Below the pieces are notes generated by a model, which worked only from the letters and a program-made list of their open reading frames with translations, had not been told where the DNA came from and made no database searches. Source: Alphaproteobacteria bacterium (GTDB lineage Bacteria > Pseudomonadota > Alphaproteobacteria > Puniceispirillales > Puniceispirillaceae). Taken from it: DNA of 64,000 bases. Of this stretch, positions 18,336 through 29,963 are shown piece after piece. Every line of letters begins with the position of its first letter. The stretch's first letter is position 1. The stretch is taken from contig RFZL01000005.1 of the NCBI GenBank assembly GCA_009920665.1, forward strand, positions 1-64,000, given 5' to 3'. The translations under genes and the position numbers were made by a program.

Positions 18336-19304
18336 ATGCGCGTGGTAAAGGCGGTGAAATCCACCTCCATTCGCATGGAATTCGAGGATAATGGCACGCT
18401 TGCGCGCCTGACCGGCGAGCACAACCAGAATCTCGCGCGTCTTGAAACAGAGCTCGATGTCTCGCTCGACAGTTTCGGTAACAGCATCACCGTGTCCGGC
18501 CCGTCCGCGGCGGTGAAGACGGCGCGCCGCGCGCTTGAGGATATCTACCGGCAGCTTGGCAGCGGTGCACAGGTTCCCGAAGATGGATCGCTGATCAGTG
18601 ACGCGTTGCGCTGGGTCGCGGCCGGCGATGCCGCTGCTGATGCCGGTCAGGGCAAGGGCGTTGAGACATGGCGCAAGAAAATCATCGCCAAGACGCCGGG
18701 ACAGGCCGCCTATCTTGATCTTCTTCGCAAGCGCGAGGTGGTGTTCGGCCTTGGCCCCGCCGGTACCGGCAAGACCTATATGGCGGTGGCAAAGGCGGTT
18801 GAGTCTCTGAAAAAACGCGAGATCGAGAGGATTGTGCTGTCGCGTCCGGCCGTTGAGGCTGGCGAGCGGCTCGGCTTTCTTCCCGGTGACATGAAGGAAA
18901 AGGTCGATCCGTATCTGCGCCCGCTCTACGACGCGCTCTATGACATGATGCCGGCCGACAAGGTCGAGCGCATGCTTGTCAGTGGCGAGATCGAGATCGC
19001 CCCGCTTGCCTTCATGCGTGGGCGAACACTCAGCGCTTCCTACGTCATCATCGACGAGGCACAGAACACAACACCGGTACAGATGAAGATGGTGCTGACA
19101 CGCCTCGGTCAGGATTCGCGCATGGTCATCACCGGCGATCTCAGCCAGATCGACCTTCCCGATGGCCAGCCATCCGGCCTTGCCGATGCTGTTGGGCGGC
19201 TTGACAATGTCGAGGGTGTGGGGATCAAACACCTGTCGGGCAAGGATGTTGTGAGGCATCCGGTGGTGGCGCGAATCCTCAACGCCTATGAAAGCGACAG
19301 CTGA
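18336..19304 (+). CDS. phoH: PhoH-family ATPase (YbeZ)
   Basis: Cytosolic P-loop ATPase, about 322 residues, that in other bacteria works with YbeY in rRNA maturation and ribosome quality control. Walker A is GPAGTGKTYMAV and Walker B is YVIIDEAQN. The N-terminal part (GEHNQNLARLETELDVSL) resembles a KH-like RNA-binding segment. ATG 18336 lies 4 nt after the miaB stop; an in-frame GTG at 18309 would overlap miaB. Adjacent ybeY supports the ribosome-linked role. Confidence 0.94.
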   Translation: MRVVKAVKSTSIRMEFEDNGTLARLTGEHNQNLARLETELDVSLDSFGNSITVSGPSAAVKTARRALEDIYRQLGSGAQVPEDGSLISDALRWVAAGDAAADAGQGKGVETWRKKIIAKTPGQAAYLDLLRKREVVFGLGPAGTGKTYMAVAKAVESLKKREIERIVLSRPAVEAGERLGFLPGDMKEKVDPYLRPLYDALYDMMPADKVERMLVSGEIEIAPLAFMRGRTLSASYVIIDEAQNTTPVQMKMVLTRLGQDSRMVITGDLSQIDLPDGQPSGLADAVGRLDNVEGVGIKHLSGKDVVRHPVVARILNAYESDS

Positions 19305-19345
19305 AACAAGCAAGCCACTGGACAGATGGCGCAAAATCAGTCCAA

Positions 19346-20011
19346 ATGGAGTTCCGGCGCATGACGCCGACAGACCTGCAAGGAGCCGCAGAAGTTACTG
19401 GCATGATCACGATGCCCCTGGAGCCTGACAGTCCGGACCCGGACCCTCTCTCATCCGAACAATGGCAGACCGGTGGCGGCAGCCATCTGGATTTGGTCAT
19501 CGACCGGCATATATGGCCGGACGATGTGATTGACGCTGTCCGTCCGTCACTGGTTCGGGCAACGGATATCGCCTGCGAGATCTTCGACTGGCCGCGGCTG
19601 GAGGTGGGAGCATTGCTCGGCGGAGACGGGCGGATCCGGGATCTCAATCTGCGGTTTCGCGGCAAGGATGCGCCGACAAATGTGCTGTCCTTCCCGTCAG
19701 GCGATGACGGCGTGATGATGGAAGCAACCGACGGCGGTTCTGGCGCGATGGATACGGCCAGGCTGGCGCCGGGTGAAATCGCCATTGCCTGGGAAACGGT
19801 GCGCCGCGAGGCGGCGCGGGAATCAAAGAGCATTCATGACCATCTGACACATTTGTGGGTTCATGGTCTGCTGCATCTGATGGGGCATGACCACGAGACC
19901 GATGATGAGGCTGACTGCATGGAAGCTGGCGAGATCCGTGTTCTGGAGAGGCTTGGCATCGCCAACCCCTATGCCCGGCCCGCAGATGAGCCGGCCGGGG
20001 AGACAGCGTGA
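19346..20011 (+). CDS. ybeY: Endoribonuclease YbeY (rRNA maturation factor)
   Basis: Zinc-dependent single-strand endoribonuclease needed for 16S rRNA 3' end processing and 70S quality control. The metal site HGLLHLMGHDHETDDEAD (about 174-191) contains the three His of the HGxLHLxGxDH motif. The core RDLNLRFRGKDAPTNVLSFP is intact. At 221 residues it is longer than E. coli YbeY (155) because of a 45-residue N-terminal extension; start ATG 19346 is the first in frame, and a later start at Met20 or Met23 is possible. The stop overlaps the corC start. Confidence 0.94.
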   Translation: MEFRRMTPTDLQGAAEVTGMITMPLEPDSPDPDPLSSEQWQTGGGSHLDLVIDRHIWPDDVIDAVRPSLVRATDIACEIFDWPRLEVGALLGGDGRIRDLNLRFRGKDAPTNVLSFPSGDDGVMMEATDGGSGAMDTARLAPGEIAIAWETVRREAARESKSIHDHLTHLWVHGLLHLMGHDHETDDEADCMEAGEIRVLERLGIANPYARPADEPAGETA

Positions 20012-20856
20012 TGGTACGCACGCTGCTTGCCAAACTGTTTCCAGCGCTGAATCCTCCGGCGTCACGGCGCGACGAGCTGGAAAACCTGCTTGCCGTGCCG
20101 TCCGCCGACATGGCGAGTTTCGATCCGCATGAGGAAGCGCTTCTTCGCAATATTCTGGGCCTTCAGGACCTGAATGCGTCGGATGTGATGATTCCCCGCG
20201 CCGACATCGTTTCGGTCAGCATGGCGGAGAGCTTTTCCGAGATTATCGCGCAGATGACAGCGGCGAATCACAGCCGCCTTCCGGTGCGGCGCGAAACCCT
20301 CGATGACATTGCCGGCATCATCCATATCAAGGATGTGTTTGCGCATCTTCATGCCGGCAAGGCACCCGATATCGGCACGTTGTTGCGGCCGGCGCTGTTT
20401 GTCGCGCCGACCATCAGGCTCCTTGATCTGCTGCATGAGATGCGACTGCGCCGCCGCCATCTGGCGCTGGTGGTTGATGAATTCGGCGGTGTCGACGGGC
20501 TGATCACCATCGAGGACCTTGTCGAGGAGATTGTCGGCGAAATCGAGGATGAGCACGACCAGACAGTACAACCGCAGATGACCTTCAATGAGGATGGCAC
20601 GATTCTGGCCGAGGCACGGCTCGAGGTGAAGGAGCTTGAAACCCTCACCGGGCGCTTGCTTGAGGATGATGACCGCGACGAGATTGACACGCTTGGCGGC
20701 CTTGTTTGCGCTGTTGCCGGCCGCGTACCGGGCCGCGGTGAGGTGGTGCGCCATCCGTCAGGTCTGCAGTTCGAGGTGGTCGAGGGTGATCCGCGGCGGC
20801 TGGCATTGCTGAAGATTCGCGGTGTCTCGCGGCAACCGCAAAACATTGGTGACTGA
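20011..20856 (+). CDS. corC: CBS-domain protein, CorC/HlyC family
   Basis: About 281 residues: a pair of CBS domains (from MIPRADIVSVS near residue 65 to GLITIEDLVEEIVGEI near residue 175) that bind adenosine nucleotides, then the CorC_HlyC C-terminal domain. There is no DUF21 membrane domain, so this is the soluble class, historically linked to Mg/Co efflux with CorA. ATG 20011 overlaps the ybeY stop by one base (TGATG); GTG 20008 also fits. Position between ybeY and lnt is conserved in many proteobacteria. Confidence 0.93.
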   Translation: MVRTLLAKLFPALNPPASRRDELENLLAVPSADMASFDPHEEALLRNILGLQDLNASDVMIPRADIVSVSMAESFSEIIAQMTAANHSRLPVRRETLDDIAGIIHIKDVFAHLHAGKAPDIGTLLRPALFVAPTIRLLDLLHEMRLRRRHLALVVDEFGGVDGLITIEDLVEEIVGEIEDEHDQTVQPQMTFNEDGTILAEARLEVKELETLTGRLLEDDDRDEIDTLGGLVCAVAGRVPGRGEVVRHPSGLQFEVVEGDPRRLALLKIRGVSRQPQNIGD

Positions 20857-22369
20857 CGCATTGGTGACCGAGGGCCGTTGGCCCTGGCGGCATCTTGCCA
20901 TTGCCCTTGTGGCCGGCGCGGCAGCCTCGCTCTCATTGCCGCCATTTGGTCTTGTGCCGCTGATTATGGCTCTGGCGGTGCCGGCCGTGATGCTGGCCCG
21001 CGCGGACTCGATGATCGGGGCGGGTCTGATCGCCGCCGCCGCAGGCTTTGGCTGGTTTCTGGCCTCACTCTGGTGGATTTCACTGTCAATGGTGACCGGG
21101 GCGACCGGCCACTGGCCATTGATTCCCCTTCCCTTGTTCGGCATTCCGGCGCTCCTGGCCCTGTTCTGGCTGCCGGCAGGGCTGTTGGCACACCGGTTTG
21201 GCCGGGCACCGCTGGCGCGGCTGTTGCTGTTCGTGGCGATGCTGTCACTGTGCGAGTGGGCGCGTGGCCATGTCGCCACAGGGTTCCCGTGGAACGCGCC
21301 CGGATATCTGTTTTCGGCGCATCTGTCGCTGCTGCAGATAGCGGCGTTTCTTGGGCTTTACGGCCTGACACTGCTGGCGCTTCTCTGGGCCATGGCGCCA
21401 GCGCTCTGGTGGCTTGGCTGGCGGCGGCTGGCGGCTGTCACATTCCTTATCGTGCCGCTGGCAGCGCTTGCCGGAATGGCGCGGCTGGCGGATCTGCCGC
21501 CAGAGGCTGAGGATGCGTTGCCGAAAAAGGTCCGGATTGTGCAGCCGGCGGTCCCGCAACATGAAAAATGGGACCGGACGCTTCGCCCCGGCCATCTGCA
21601 GAGGCTGACATCCCTGTCACGCGACGCCCATCCAATTCCGCAGCTGGTGATCTGGCCTGAAACCGCCTTTGCCGGCCTTCTTGATCGCGAGGCGGCGCTG
21701 CTTCGCGAGACCAGCTGGCAGGTCTTGCCATTCGATGGCTGGCTGATCACCGGCGTACCGCGGTTTGATTCGCAGGACCGGCTGTTCAATGCCGCCGCGC
21801 TGATCACCCCGCAGGGCCGCATCGAGGCGCTATATGACAAGCGCCGGCTTGTACCTTTCGGTGAGTATGTGCCGTTTCGGCGCTTTCTTCCCTTCGCCGA
21901 CGCTCTCGCCGGGCCAACCGATTTTTCACCGGCTGACAGCAACAGGCTGTTCACCCTGCCGCATTACGGCCATCTGCAGCTGTTGATCTGCTACGAAACA
22001 TTGTTTCCGGGGGATGTTGTATCTGCCGGGCCGCGTCCTGACATGCTGGTCAATCTGACGAATGACGCCTGGTTTGGCCGCACGCCGGGGCCGTGGCAGC
22101 ATCTGGCACAGGCCCGCATGCGGGCGGTCGAGGAGGGCATCCCGATGATCCGGGTGGCCAATACCGGTATCAGTGCCGGTTTCGATGGTGCGGGGCGGAA
22201 GCTTGGCGAAATCGGTCTTGGCGAGACAGGCTTTCTGGATGTGGAAGTGCCGCCGTCACTGTCGCCGACTGTCTATGTGCGGTGGCGGGAGGCTGGATTT
22301 CTGATGCTGCTTGTCATGCTTGCCGGTATCGTCATCTGCCTTGACCGGGGCAGGCCGATGAGGCAGTAG
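20849..22369 (+). CDS. lnt: Apolipoprotein N-acyltransferase
   Basis: Inner-membrane enzyme that adds the third acyl chain to lipoproteins, needed for sorting to the outer membrane. The N-terminal half is a bundle of hydrophobic helices; the C-terminal half is a periplasmic nitrilase domain with the catalytic triad visible as Glu in WPETAF, Lys in [12 protein letters not shown] and Cys in [10 protein letters not shown]. The start is uncertain: GTG 20849 (used here), GTG 20864 or GTG 20822 are in frame, all near or overlapping the corC end. Its substrates would include the lipoproteins at 1-567 and 57280. Confidence 0.95.
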   Translation: MTDALVTEGRWPWRHLAIALVAGAAASLSLPPFGLVPLIMALAVPAVMLARADSMIGAGLIAAAAGFGWFLASLWWISLSMVTGATGHWPLIPLPLFGIPALLALFWLPAGLLAHRFGRAPLARLLLFVAMLSLCEWARGHVATGFPWNAPGYLFSAHLSLLQIAAFLGLYGLTLLALLWAMAPALWWLGWRRLAAVTFLIVPLAALAGMARLADLPPEAEDALPKKVRIVQPAVPQHEKWDRTLRPGHLQRLTSLSRDAHPIPQLVIWPETAFAGLLDREAALLRETSWQVLPFDGWLITGVPRFDSQDRLFNAAALITPQGRIEALYDKRRLVPFGEYVPFRRFLPFADALAGPTDFSPADSNRLFTLPHYGHLQLLICYETLFPGDVVSAGPRPDMLVNLTNDAWFGRTPGPWQHLAQARMRAVEEGIPMIRVANTGISAGFDGAGRKLGEIGLGETGFLDVEVPPSLSPTVYVRWREAGFLMLLVMLAGIVICLDRGRPMRQ

Positions 22370-22398
22370 AGCAGACATCAAAAAAACTGGAGATAAAT

Positions 22399-23574
<1,176 letters not shown>

Positions 23575-23601
23575 GGGGGCCGGCATTCCGGCGCCAGTAC
23601 G

Positions 23602-24318
23602 ATGACCAGGCCCGAAGGTAACGATCCCGATTTCCAGGGCCCCCATTCCCGTGGCCTCCATTTCTATGGGCGCCGCAAGGGGCGGAAGCTCCGCACGACA
23701 ATGCAGGGGCTGCTCGACGGGCGTCTTCCAACGCTGCGTTACGATCCGGCCGCGGCACCGGTTGTGCAGTTCAGTCATTCGCCCGATGACATATTTCTCG
23801 AAATCGGCTTTGGTGGCGGCGAGAATCTGGCAGCTGTCGCGGCGGCGCGCCCGGATGCCGGCTTCATCGGTGCCGAGCCCTTTATCAACGGGGTTGCAAG
23901 CCTGCTTCGTCATATTGAGGATCAGGCGCTGTCCAACATCCGGATCTGGGACGATGATGTGCGCCTGATTCTGGCTGGCATGCCGGAGGCCTGCCTTGCC
24001 GGTGCCTATGTGCTGTTTCCCGATCCCTGGCCGAAACGCCGCCATGCGGCGCGGCGGATCCTTGCCCCCGCCGTGCTGGATGAGCTGGCACGGCTGATCC
24101 GGCCGGAGGGCAGCCTTGTCCTGGCAAGCGATCATCCGGTGGCGAAGTCCTGGCTTCTCCAGGCGGCCTGCTCGCACCCCGATTTCCGTTGGACCGCGCG
24201 CCGGCCGGCGGACTGGCGCGCGCGGCCACAGGCACTGGTGCCGACCCGTTATATGAAGAAGGCGGAGCGAGAATCCCGCATCCCGAACTGGTTTCTGTTT
24301 GAACGCAAGCGGGGGTGA
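23602..24318 (+). CDS. trmB: tRNA (guanine-N7-)-methyltransferase
   Basis: Methylates G46 in the variable loop of many tRNAs using SAM. 238 residues of class I Rossmann methyltransferase: the SAM site LEIGFGGGENL (about 68-78) and the family motif YVLFPDPWPKRRHAARR. The C-terminal substrate region TRYMKKAERESR is also present. Located 27 bp after metK, consistent with co-transcription; transcription probably stops at the hairpin at 24460. Confidence 0.96.
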   Translation: MTRPEGNDPDFQGPHSRGLHFYGRRKGRKLRTTMQGLLDGRLPTLRYDPAAAPVVQFSHSPDDIFLEIGFGGGENLAAVAAARPDAGFIGAEPFINGVASLLRHIEDQALSNIRIWDDDVRLILAGMPEACLAGAYVLFPDPWPKRRHAARRILAPAVLDELARLIRPEGSLVLASDHPVAKSWLLQAACSHPDFRWTARRPADWRARPQALVPTRYMKKAERESRIPNWFLFERKRG

Positions 24319-24400
24319 AGTGCCGTTCTGACTTACCGTTCTGACCGGCTGGACTGATTTGGATTTCTGTTTCGGGGTTCCGGCATGGGTCGCTTCGCCC

Positions 24401-24429
24401 TTGCCTTGCCGCCGGCAACCGATTATATA
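24401..24429 (+). promoter_or_regulatory. Candidate sigma-70 promoter of the rimP-nusA-infB operon
   Basis: TTGCCT (24401-24406) and TATATA (24424-24429) are separated by 17 bp, close to sigma-70 spacing. Transcription would begin near 24436, about 25 nt before a short terminator hairpin and 120 nt before rimP. Confidence 0.5.
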
Positions 24430-24459
24430 CAACCTAACAACATACTGTCGCTTCAGATG

Positions 24460-24482
24460 GTGGGCCGCTGGCCCACTTTTTT
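24460..24482 (+). terminator. Intrinsic terminator / rimP leader attenuator
   Basis: GTGGGCC (24460-24466), loop GCT, GGCCCAC (24470-24476), then six T: a textbook Rho-independent terminator. It lies downstream of a likely promoter and only 72 nt before rimP, so besides ending trmB transcripts it can act as an attenuator. A putative alphaproteobacterial rimP leader of this kind is described in Rfam. CTTCAG (24451-24456) and CTGAAG (24488-24493) flank the hairpin and could extend or compete with it. Confidence 0.8.
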
Positions 24483-24554
24483 ATTGCCTGAAGATCTGGT
24501 CACGTCCGGCGCCGCCGGACACGGATTTGATGGCGGAAACGGGTAGATCGGACA

Positions 24555-25046
24555 TTGGTCGAATCACGGGTCAGCCAGATCATTGAAGATGCGGTGGACG
24601 ATCTTGGCTTCCATCTCGTCAGGGTGCGGTATTCCGGCGCGAAGACCGGCCGCAGCCAGCTTCAGATCATGGCCGAACCGAAGGAAGACCGCGACATGAC
24701 AGTCGAGGATTGCGAACAGCTGAGCCGGCACATCGCGGCTCTCCTCGATGTCGATGATCCGATCTCCAGCGCCTACACGCTCGAGGTCAGTTCGCCGGGA
24801 ATCGACCGGCCACTGACCCGTATCGAGGATTATGAACGCTTTGCCGGTGAGTTGGCGAAACTCACGCTCCGCTTCATGCTTGACGGGCGCAAGCGGTTCA
24901 ACGGGCGTCTTGGCGGTCTTGATGAGGATGGGAAGATCATCATCGAGACCAGTTTTGGCAGGTTCGCCTTTGCCTTTGAGGAGATTGATTCGGCGCGAAT
25001 CGATCCAGCTGAAATTCTGGCCCGTGAGGCGACCGCCAGGTCCTGA
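24555..25046 (+). CDS. rimP: Ribosome maturation factor RimP
   Basis: Assembly factor for the 30S subunit; binds early to help S12 join. 163 residues in the usual two-domain arrangement, with EVSSPGIDRPLT (about 76-87) as the family signature. The only in-frame start near the expected N-terminus is TTG 24555; the frame closes at a TGA at 24528, and there is no ATG or GTG between them. A weak start beneath an attenuator would keep RimP low relative to downstream NusA and IF2. First gene of rimP-nusA-ylxR-infB-rbfA-truB-rpsO-pnp. Confidence 0.95.
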   Translation: MVESRVSQIIEDAVDDLGFHLVRVRYSGAKTGRSQLQIMAEPKEDRDMTVEDCEQLSRHIAALLDVDDPISSAYTLEVSSPGIDRPLTRIEDYERFAGELAKLTLRFMLDGRKRFNGRLGGLDEDGKIIIETSFGRFAFAFEEIDSARIDPAEILAREATARS

Positions 25047-25098
25047 ACGGCAACATCTACACGTCCTGACGGACGCAACTGAGCAGGTAGAAGAAAAA

Positions 25099-26682
25099 AT
25101 GGATACATCATCGATCCCAGGGCTTGAGCTTATCCAGGTCGCCGACGTGGTGGCGCGTGAGAAATCGATTGATCGCGAAGAGGTCATGGTGGCCATGGAA
25201 GAGGCCATCCAGAAGGCCGGCCGTGCCAAATACGGGCTGGACCGCGACATCCGCGCGATGATCGACCGGAAGAGCGGCGCCATCACCCTTGAACGCTGGA
25301 TCGAGGTTGTCGAGGAAGTCGAGGATGACGCCACGCAGATGAGTGTCGATGAAGGCGCCAGGCAGACGCCGCCGCTGGCGGTTGGTGAATTCTGGCGCCA
25401 ACCCCTGCCCCCCATCGAGTTCGGCCGCATTGCTGCGCAGACGGCCAAGCAGGTCATCTCGCAGAAAGTCCGCGATGCCGAGCGGGCACGCCAGTATGAG
25501 GAGTACAAGGACCGGGTGGGCGAGATCGTTGTCGGCACGGTGAAACGCGCCGAGAGCTATTCCATCACGGTTGATCTTGGCCGCGCCGAGGCGGTGATCC
25601 GCCGCGAGGAGATGATCCCGCGCGAGAACCTGCGTCAGGGCGACCGGGTGCGGGCCTATATCATCGATGTTCGTGAAGAACCGCGCGGTCCGCAGATTTT
25701 CCTGTCGCGTGCCTGCAACGAATTCATGGCCAAGCTGTTCACCCAGGAAGTGCCGGAAATCTATGACGGCATCATCGAGATCAAGGGCGTTGCCCGCGAG
25801 GCCGGAAGCCGGGCCAAGATCACCGTGCTGTCGAAGGACCCGGGAATCGACCCGGTCGGTGCCTGTGTCGGCATGCGGGGCAGCCGTGTACAGGCGGTTG
25901 TCGGAGAATTGCAGGGCGAGAAGGTCGAGATCATCCCCTATACCGAGGATCCTGCCTCCTTCGTCGTCAACGCGCTGGCACCCGCCGAGGTCGCCAAGGT
26001 GGTGATGGATGAGGTGGCAAGCCGCATGGAAGTCGTCGTTCCGGACGACCAGCTCAGCCTTGCCATCGGCCGGCGTGGCCAGAATGTTCGCCTCGCCTCG
26101 CAATTGTCGGGCTGGTACATCGACATTCTGACCGAGGCCGAGGAATCAGAGCGCCGCCAGGAGGAGTTCCGCACCCGCTCGGCACGCTTCATCGAGGCGC
26201 TGAACATCGATGATGTCATCGCCCATCTTCTTGTTGCCGAAGGTTTCGTTCTGCCCGAGGAAATCGCCGAGACCCCGATCGAGGAACTGTCAACGATCCA
26301 GGGTTTTGATGAATCGATTGCCGATGAACTGCAGACTCGCGCTGTCGAGTTTGTCGAGCGTGAATCACAGCGGATCAATGAGGCGCTGGACGCGCTTAAG
26401 GTTGCCGATGATCTCCGCAACTTCGAATATATCAGCCTCGGCATGATGCTGAAGCTTGCCGAGAACGGCGTTGTCACGCTTGACGATCTTGCCGATCTCG
26501 ACAGTGACGAGCTTGTCGCACTGTTGTCGGAGCATGGGCTGGAGGATGATACCGAGGCAGGCGACATCATCATGGCCGCACGTGCACACTGGTTTGATGA
26601 CGAGGATGCCGAGGCGGCAGAGATGCCGGCCGGTGACGCCGAGGCCGATGCTGGTTCCGGCGACGCGCCGGCGGCAAGCTAG
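25099..26682 (+). CDS. nusA: Transcription termination/antitermination factor NusA
   Basis: RNA polymerase-associated factor controlling pausing, termination and rRNA antitermination. 527 residues: N-terminal RNAP-binding domain, S1 domain ([20 protein letters not shown]), two KH domains (including [19 protein letters not shown]), then acidic C-terminal helix-hairpin-helix repeats ([18 protein letters not shown] and [18 protein letters not shown]). ATG 25099 gives the family N-terminus; an open frame runs upstream through rimP and is not real. NusA downstream of rimP is near-universal in proteobacteria. Confidence 0.97.
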   Translation: MDTSSIPGLELIQVADVVAREKSIDREEVMVAMEEAIQKAGRAKYGLDRDIRAMIDRKSGAITLERWIEVVEEVEDDATQMSVDEGARQTPPLAVGEFWRQPLPPIEFGRIAAQTAKQVISQKVRDAERARQYEEYKDRVGEIVVGTVKRAESYSITVDLGRAEAVIRREEMIPRENLRQGDRVRAYIIDVREEPRGPQIFLSRACNEFMAKLFTQEVPEIYDGIIEIKGVAREAGSRAKITVLSKDPGIDPVGACVGMRGSRVQAVVGELQGEKVEIIPYTEDPASFVVNALAPAEVAKVVMDEVASRMEVVVPDDQLSLAIGRRGQNVRLASQLSGWYIDILTEAEESERRQEEFRTRSARFIEALNIDDVIAHLLVAEGFVLPEEIAETPIEELSTIQGFDESIADELQTRAVEFVERESQRINEALDALKVADDLRNFEYISLGMMLKLAENGVVTLDDLADLDSDELVALLSEHGLEDDTEAGDIIMAARAHWFDDEDAEAAEMPAGDAEADAGSGDAPAAS

Positions 26683-26703
26683 TACGATGGTCCGGAGGAA
26701 CGC

Positions 26704-27285
26704 ATGGCCGAGCGCACCTGCATCCTGTCCGGCAAGAGCTTGCCACGTGACCGGCTGATCCGGTTCGTTGCCGGCCCTGAGGGGCATGCTGTCGTCGATC
26801 TGGCGGAAAGGCTGCCCGGTCGTGGTGCCTGGATCGAGCTGAGTGCCGACAGCCTGCGCCGGGCCGATGACAGGAAATTGCTGAACCGGCGGATTGGTGC
26901 CGGGTTTCAGGATGCCGAAAGCGACATCACGCAGATTGCCGCGATGCTGAGGGCGCGGGCCATTGCTACTGCTGGTATGGCGCGCCGCGCCGGCTGTGTG
27001 GTTGGTGGTGCGGGAAAACTGGCTGCCGAGGCTGCCGGTTTTGTTGGGCTGCTTGCCGCACCTGACGCTTCGGAGCGGGAATTCCGACGTCTGTCCTCGC
27101 GGCTTGCCGTCGACTGGACAAGCCGCAGCCTGGACGCCGGGGAACTCGGCCGGATCTTCGGCCGCGACAGCCTTGCCTTTGTCGGTGTTCGTGTTGGCAG
27201 GGCACCAAAATTGGCGGAGACACTCCGTCTTGAGTTGATGCGCATGGAGGCCTTTTCTGTGTCTTCGGCTTGTCAGGCACGGTGA
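26704..27285 (+). CDS. YlxR-domain RNA-binding protein fused to an L7Ae-like domain
   Basis: 193 residues. The N-terminal YlxR/DUF448 domain (RTCILSGKSLPRDRLIRFV to RGAWIEL) is an RNA-binding fold always found near nusA-infB; in Firmicutes the family (RnpM) modulates RNase P. The second half (RARAIATAGMARRAGCVVGG onward) resembles the L7Ae/L30e kink-turn fold. This two-domain form is common in Alphaproteobacteria. The GC-rich gap before it is 21 bp. Confidence 0.88.
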   Translation: MAERTCILSGKSLPRDRLIRFVAGPEGHAVVDLAERLPGRGAWIELSADSLRRADDRKLLNRRIGAGFQDAESDITQIAAMLRARAIATAGMARRAGCVVGGAGKLAAEAAGFVGLLAAPDASEREFRRLSSRLAVDWTSRSLDAGELGRIFGRDSLAFVGVRVGRAPKLAETLRLELMRMEAFSVSSACQAR

Positions 27286-27371
27286 TACCGGTGTATCACC
27301 TTGCGCATATGGGCGATGGGATGTGCGACACGCATTGCGGCGCACGCCAATTGCCAGGAAAGGGTTCGTAA

Positions 27372-29933
27372 ATGAGCGACGAGAGCGGAAAATCCAAGAA
27401 GCTCAGCCTGTCCGGTGGTGGCAAGCTGACCCTTGGCGGAATCGAGGCGGGGGCGATGCGCGCCAATGCAGGTGGCGCCGGACGTCGTACCGTCCAGGTC
27501 GAGGTGCGCCGCAAGCGCGCGCCAGCCGCACCGCATCGCGCGACGACGCCGAAGGCGGAGCCTGTTGCCGCGCCGCCACCACCCGAAGCCGTGCCGGCGG
27601 AACCCGTCGAAGCAACGGAAGACCGGCTGACTGCGCAGGAACGTGCCGCCCGTGTTCGGGCGCTTCAGGAAGGCATGAAAAAGCCTGCGCCGGTCGATGA
27701 TGCACAGCCTGCCGGTGACGCGGATGTGGCATCTGACGCGCCAGCGGCGGAAGCGCCGCCCGAGGTGCCGGCCGCGCCGCTTGATCCGGCTGAGGCGCGC
27801 CGAGCCGCCGAGCTTGCCGAGCTGAAGGAAATCGAAGCCGAGGAAGAGCGTCGCCGCGATGAAGAGGCGCGCAAACATTCCGAGGCAAATGCCCGCCGCG
27901 CCGCTGCCGCGAATGTCACGGCACCGGCCGCGCCGACGCCTGCTGGACCGTCAACAGCCGACGCCCCGGGCCGCCGTCGCCGTCATGTTGAGGAAATTCC
28001 CTCGCGCCGGCCGGCCGCGCCGCGCCGTGACGGAGCCGGTCGCCGGCAGTCCGGCAAGATGACCATTACCCAGGCGCTGTCAGGCGATGAACAGCGGCGT
28101 CAGCGTTCGCTGGCCTCGGTCCGCCGGCAGCGCGAGAAGGCGCGGATGCGTGATGACCAGCCGCAGGTCAAGCAGGTTCGCGATGTTGTGATCCCGGACA
28201 CCATCTCGGTGGCGGAATTCGCCAATCGGATGGCCGAGCGGACCGCCGATGTGGTCAAGGAACTGATGAAGCTAGGCGTGATGGCGACGGCCGCGCAGAC
28301 AATTGATGGCGAGACCGCCGAGCTGGTCGCGCAGGAATTTGGCCACCGTGTGCAGCGAGTGTCCGAGTCCGATGTCGAGATCGGGCTCGATGGTGAGGAG
28401 GACGAGGCCGCCAGCCTGAAGCCACGGCCGCCGATCGTCACCGTGATGGGCCATGTCGACCATGGCAAGACGAGCCTTCTCGACGCCATTCGTCAGACCG
28501 ATGTCGCGGCGGGCGAATCCGGCGGCATCACCCAGCATATAGGCGCCTATCAGATCAAGACGCCGGGCGGCAATGCGATCACCTTCATTGACACGCCGGG
28601 CCATGAGGCCTTTACCGAGATGCGCTCGCGCGGGGCGAACATCACCGATATCGTCATCCTGGTCGTTGCGGCCGATGATTCTGTCATGCAGCAGACCGTC
28701 GAGGCGATCAATCACGCCAAGGCCGCCGGCTGTCCGGTGATTGTCGCGGTGAATAAATGTGACAAGCCCGAGGCGGACCCGAAGCGGGTGCGGAACGATC
28801 TTCTGCAGCATGAGATCATCACCGAGGAATATGGCGGCGATGTTTTGTGTGTCGATGTCTCGGCGATCACCGGCCAGGGGCTCGACAAGCTCGAGGAAGC
28901 CATCATGCTTCAGGCCGAACTGCTTGAACTCACCGCCAATCCGGACCGCGCCGCCAGCGGCGTTGTCGTCGAGGCGAAGGTCGAGCGTGGCCGTGGGTCG
29001 GTGGCCACTCTGCTGGTTCAGAAAGGAACACTGAAGCTTGGTGATATCTTTGTGGTCGGCGCCGAGAGTGGCCGTGTGCGTGCACTTCTCGATGATCGTG
29101 GCAAGAACCTGAAAACCGCCGGACCGGGTCGGCCGGTCGAGATTCTTGGCCTGAACGGCACGCCGATGGCCGGTGACAATTGTGTTGTTGTCGAATCCGA
29201 GGCACGGGCCCGCGAGATCGCCGAATACCGCACGCGCCAGATCAAGGAGCGCGAGGCTGCCCGCGGCGCCCGCGGGTCGGTCGAACAGATGCTGTCGGCG
29301 ATCGCCGCCGGCGAGGCCGAGGAATTGCCGGTTGTCATCAAGACCGACGTTCATGGTTCGCTGGAAGCCATTCGCGTGGCGCTGGAAAAACTTGGCACCG
29401 ACCAGGTGAAGGTACGGATCCTGTCCGCCGGTGTCGGCGCGATCAGTGAATCCGACATTTCGCTCTCCACGGCGTCGAATGCCATTGTCATCGGCTTCAA
29501 TGTCCGCGCCATTCCGCAGGCGCGTGACCTTGCCAAGCGCGACGGCGTCGAGATCCGCTATCATTCGATCATCTATGAGCTGATCGACGAGGTGAAGGCG
29601 GCGATGGGCGGCCTGCTCAGCCCGGACACTCAGGAGGACTTCATCGGCTATGCCGAGATTCGCCAGGTCTTCGGCGTGTCGAAGATCGGCAAGGTGGCCG
29701 GCTGTATGGTAACCGAGGGCATCATCAAGCGGGGCTGCAAGGTGCGCCTGCTTCGTGACAATGTCGTGATCCATGAAGGTTCGCTGAAAACGCTGCGGCG
29801 CTTCAAGGACGAGGTCAAGGAAGTGCGCGAAGGATTCGAATGTGGCATAGGGTTCGAGAATTACTCGGACATCCAGGAAGGCGACATGATCGAATGTTTC
29901 GAGCTTCGTGAAGTGGCCCGTACGCTCGACTGA
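27372..29933 (+). CDS. infB: Translation initiation factor IF-2
   Basis: GTPase that positions initiator tRNA on the 30S subunit. The 853 residues start with a long basic, Ala/Pro/Arg-rich N-terminal region with a charged coiled-coil-like stretch ([19 protein letters not shown]). The GTPase core follows: G1 [10 protein letters not shown]3 DTPGHEAF, G4 NKCD, then the C-terminal fMet-tRNA binding domains. ATG 27372 follows a GGAAAGGG sequence. Internal starts giving shorter IF2 isoforms are known in E. coli but cannot be judged here. Confidence 0.98.
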   Translation: MSDESGKSKKLSLSGGGKLTLGGIEAGAMRANAGGAGRRTVQVEVRRKRAPAAPHRATTPKAEPVAAPPPPEAVPAEPVEATEDRLTAQERAARVRALQEGMKKPAPVDDAQPAGDADVASDAPAAEAPPEVPAAPLDPAEARRAAELAELKEIEAEEERRRDEEARKHSEANARRAAAANVTAPAAPTPAGPSTADAPGRRRRHVEEIPSRRPAAPRRDGAGRRQSGKMTITQALSGDEQRRQRSLASVRRQREKARMRDDQPQVKQVRDVVIPDTISVAEFANRMAERTADVVKELMKLGVMATAAQTIDGETAELVAQEFGHRVQRVSESDVEIGLDGEEDEAASLKPRPPIVTVMGHVDHGKTSLLDAIRQTDVAAGESGGITQHIGAYQIKTPGGNAITFIDTPGHEAFTEMRSRGANITDIVILVVAADDSVMQQTVEAINHAKAAGCPVIVAVNKCDKPEADPKRVRNDLLQHEIITEEYGGDVLCVDVSAITGQGLDKLEEAIMLQAELLELTANPDRAASGVVVEAKVERGRGSVATLLVQKGTLKLGDIFVVGAESGRVRALLDDRGKNLKTAGPGRPVEILGLNGTPMAGDNCVVVESEARAREIAEYRTRQIKEREAARGARGSVEQMLSAIAAGEAEELPVVIKTDVHGSLEAIRVALEKLGTDQVKVRILSAGVGAISESDISLSTASNAIVIGFNVRAIPQARDLAKRDGVEIRYHSIIYELIDEVKAAMGGLLSPDTQEDFIGYAEIRQVFGVSKIGKVAGCMVTEGIIKRGCKVRLLRDNVVIHEGSLKTLRRFKDEVKEVREGFECGIGFENYSDIQEGDMIECFELREVARTLD

Positions 29934-29963
29934 TCCGTCGCTGTCCGCGACAATGAGGACATC

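Noticed and set aside
22370-22398. Possible SAM riboswitch before metK
   Set aside because: The gap is only 29 bp, too short for known SAM aptamers, and shows only a ribosome-binding site.
24319-24400. tRNA-like GGGTTCCGG stretch after trmB
   Set aside because: No cloverleaf can be drawn around it; acceptor and anticodon arms are missing.
28272-29774. 500-codon open frame antisense to infB
   Set aside because: Reflects codon bias of infB on the opposite strand; no signatures.
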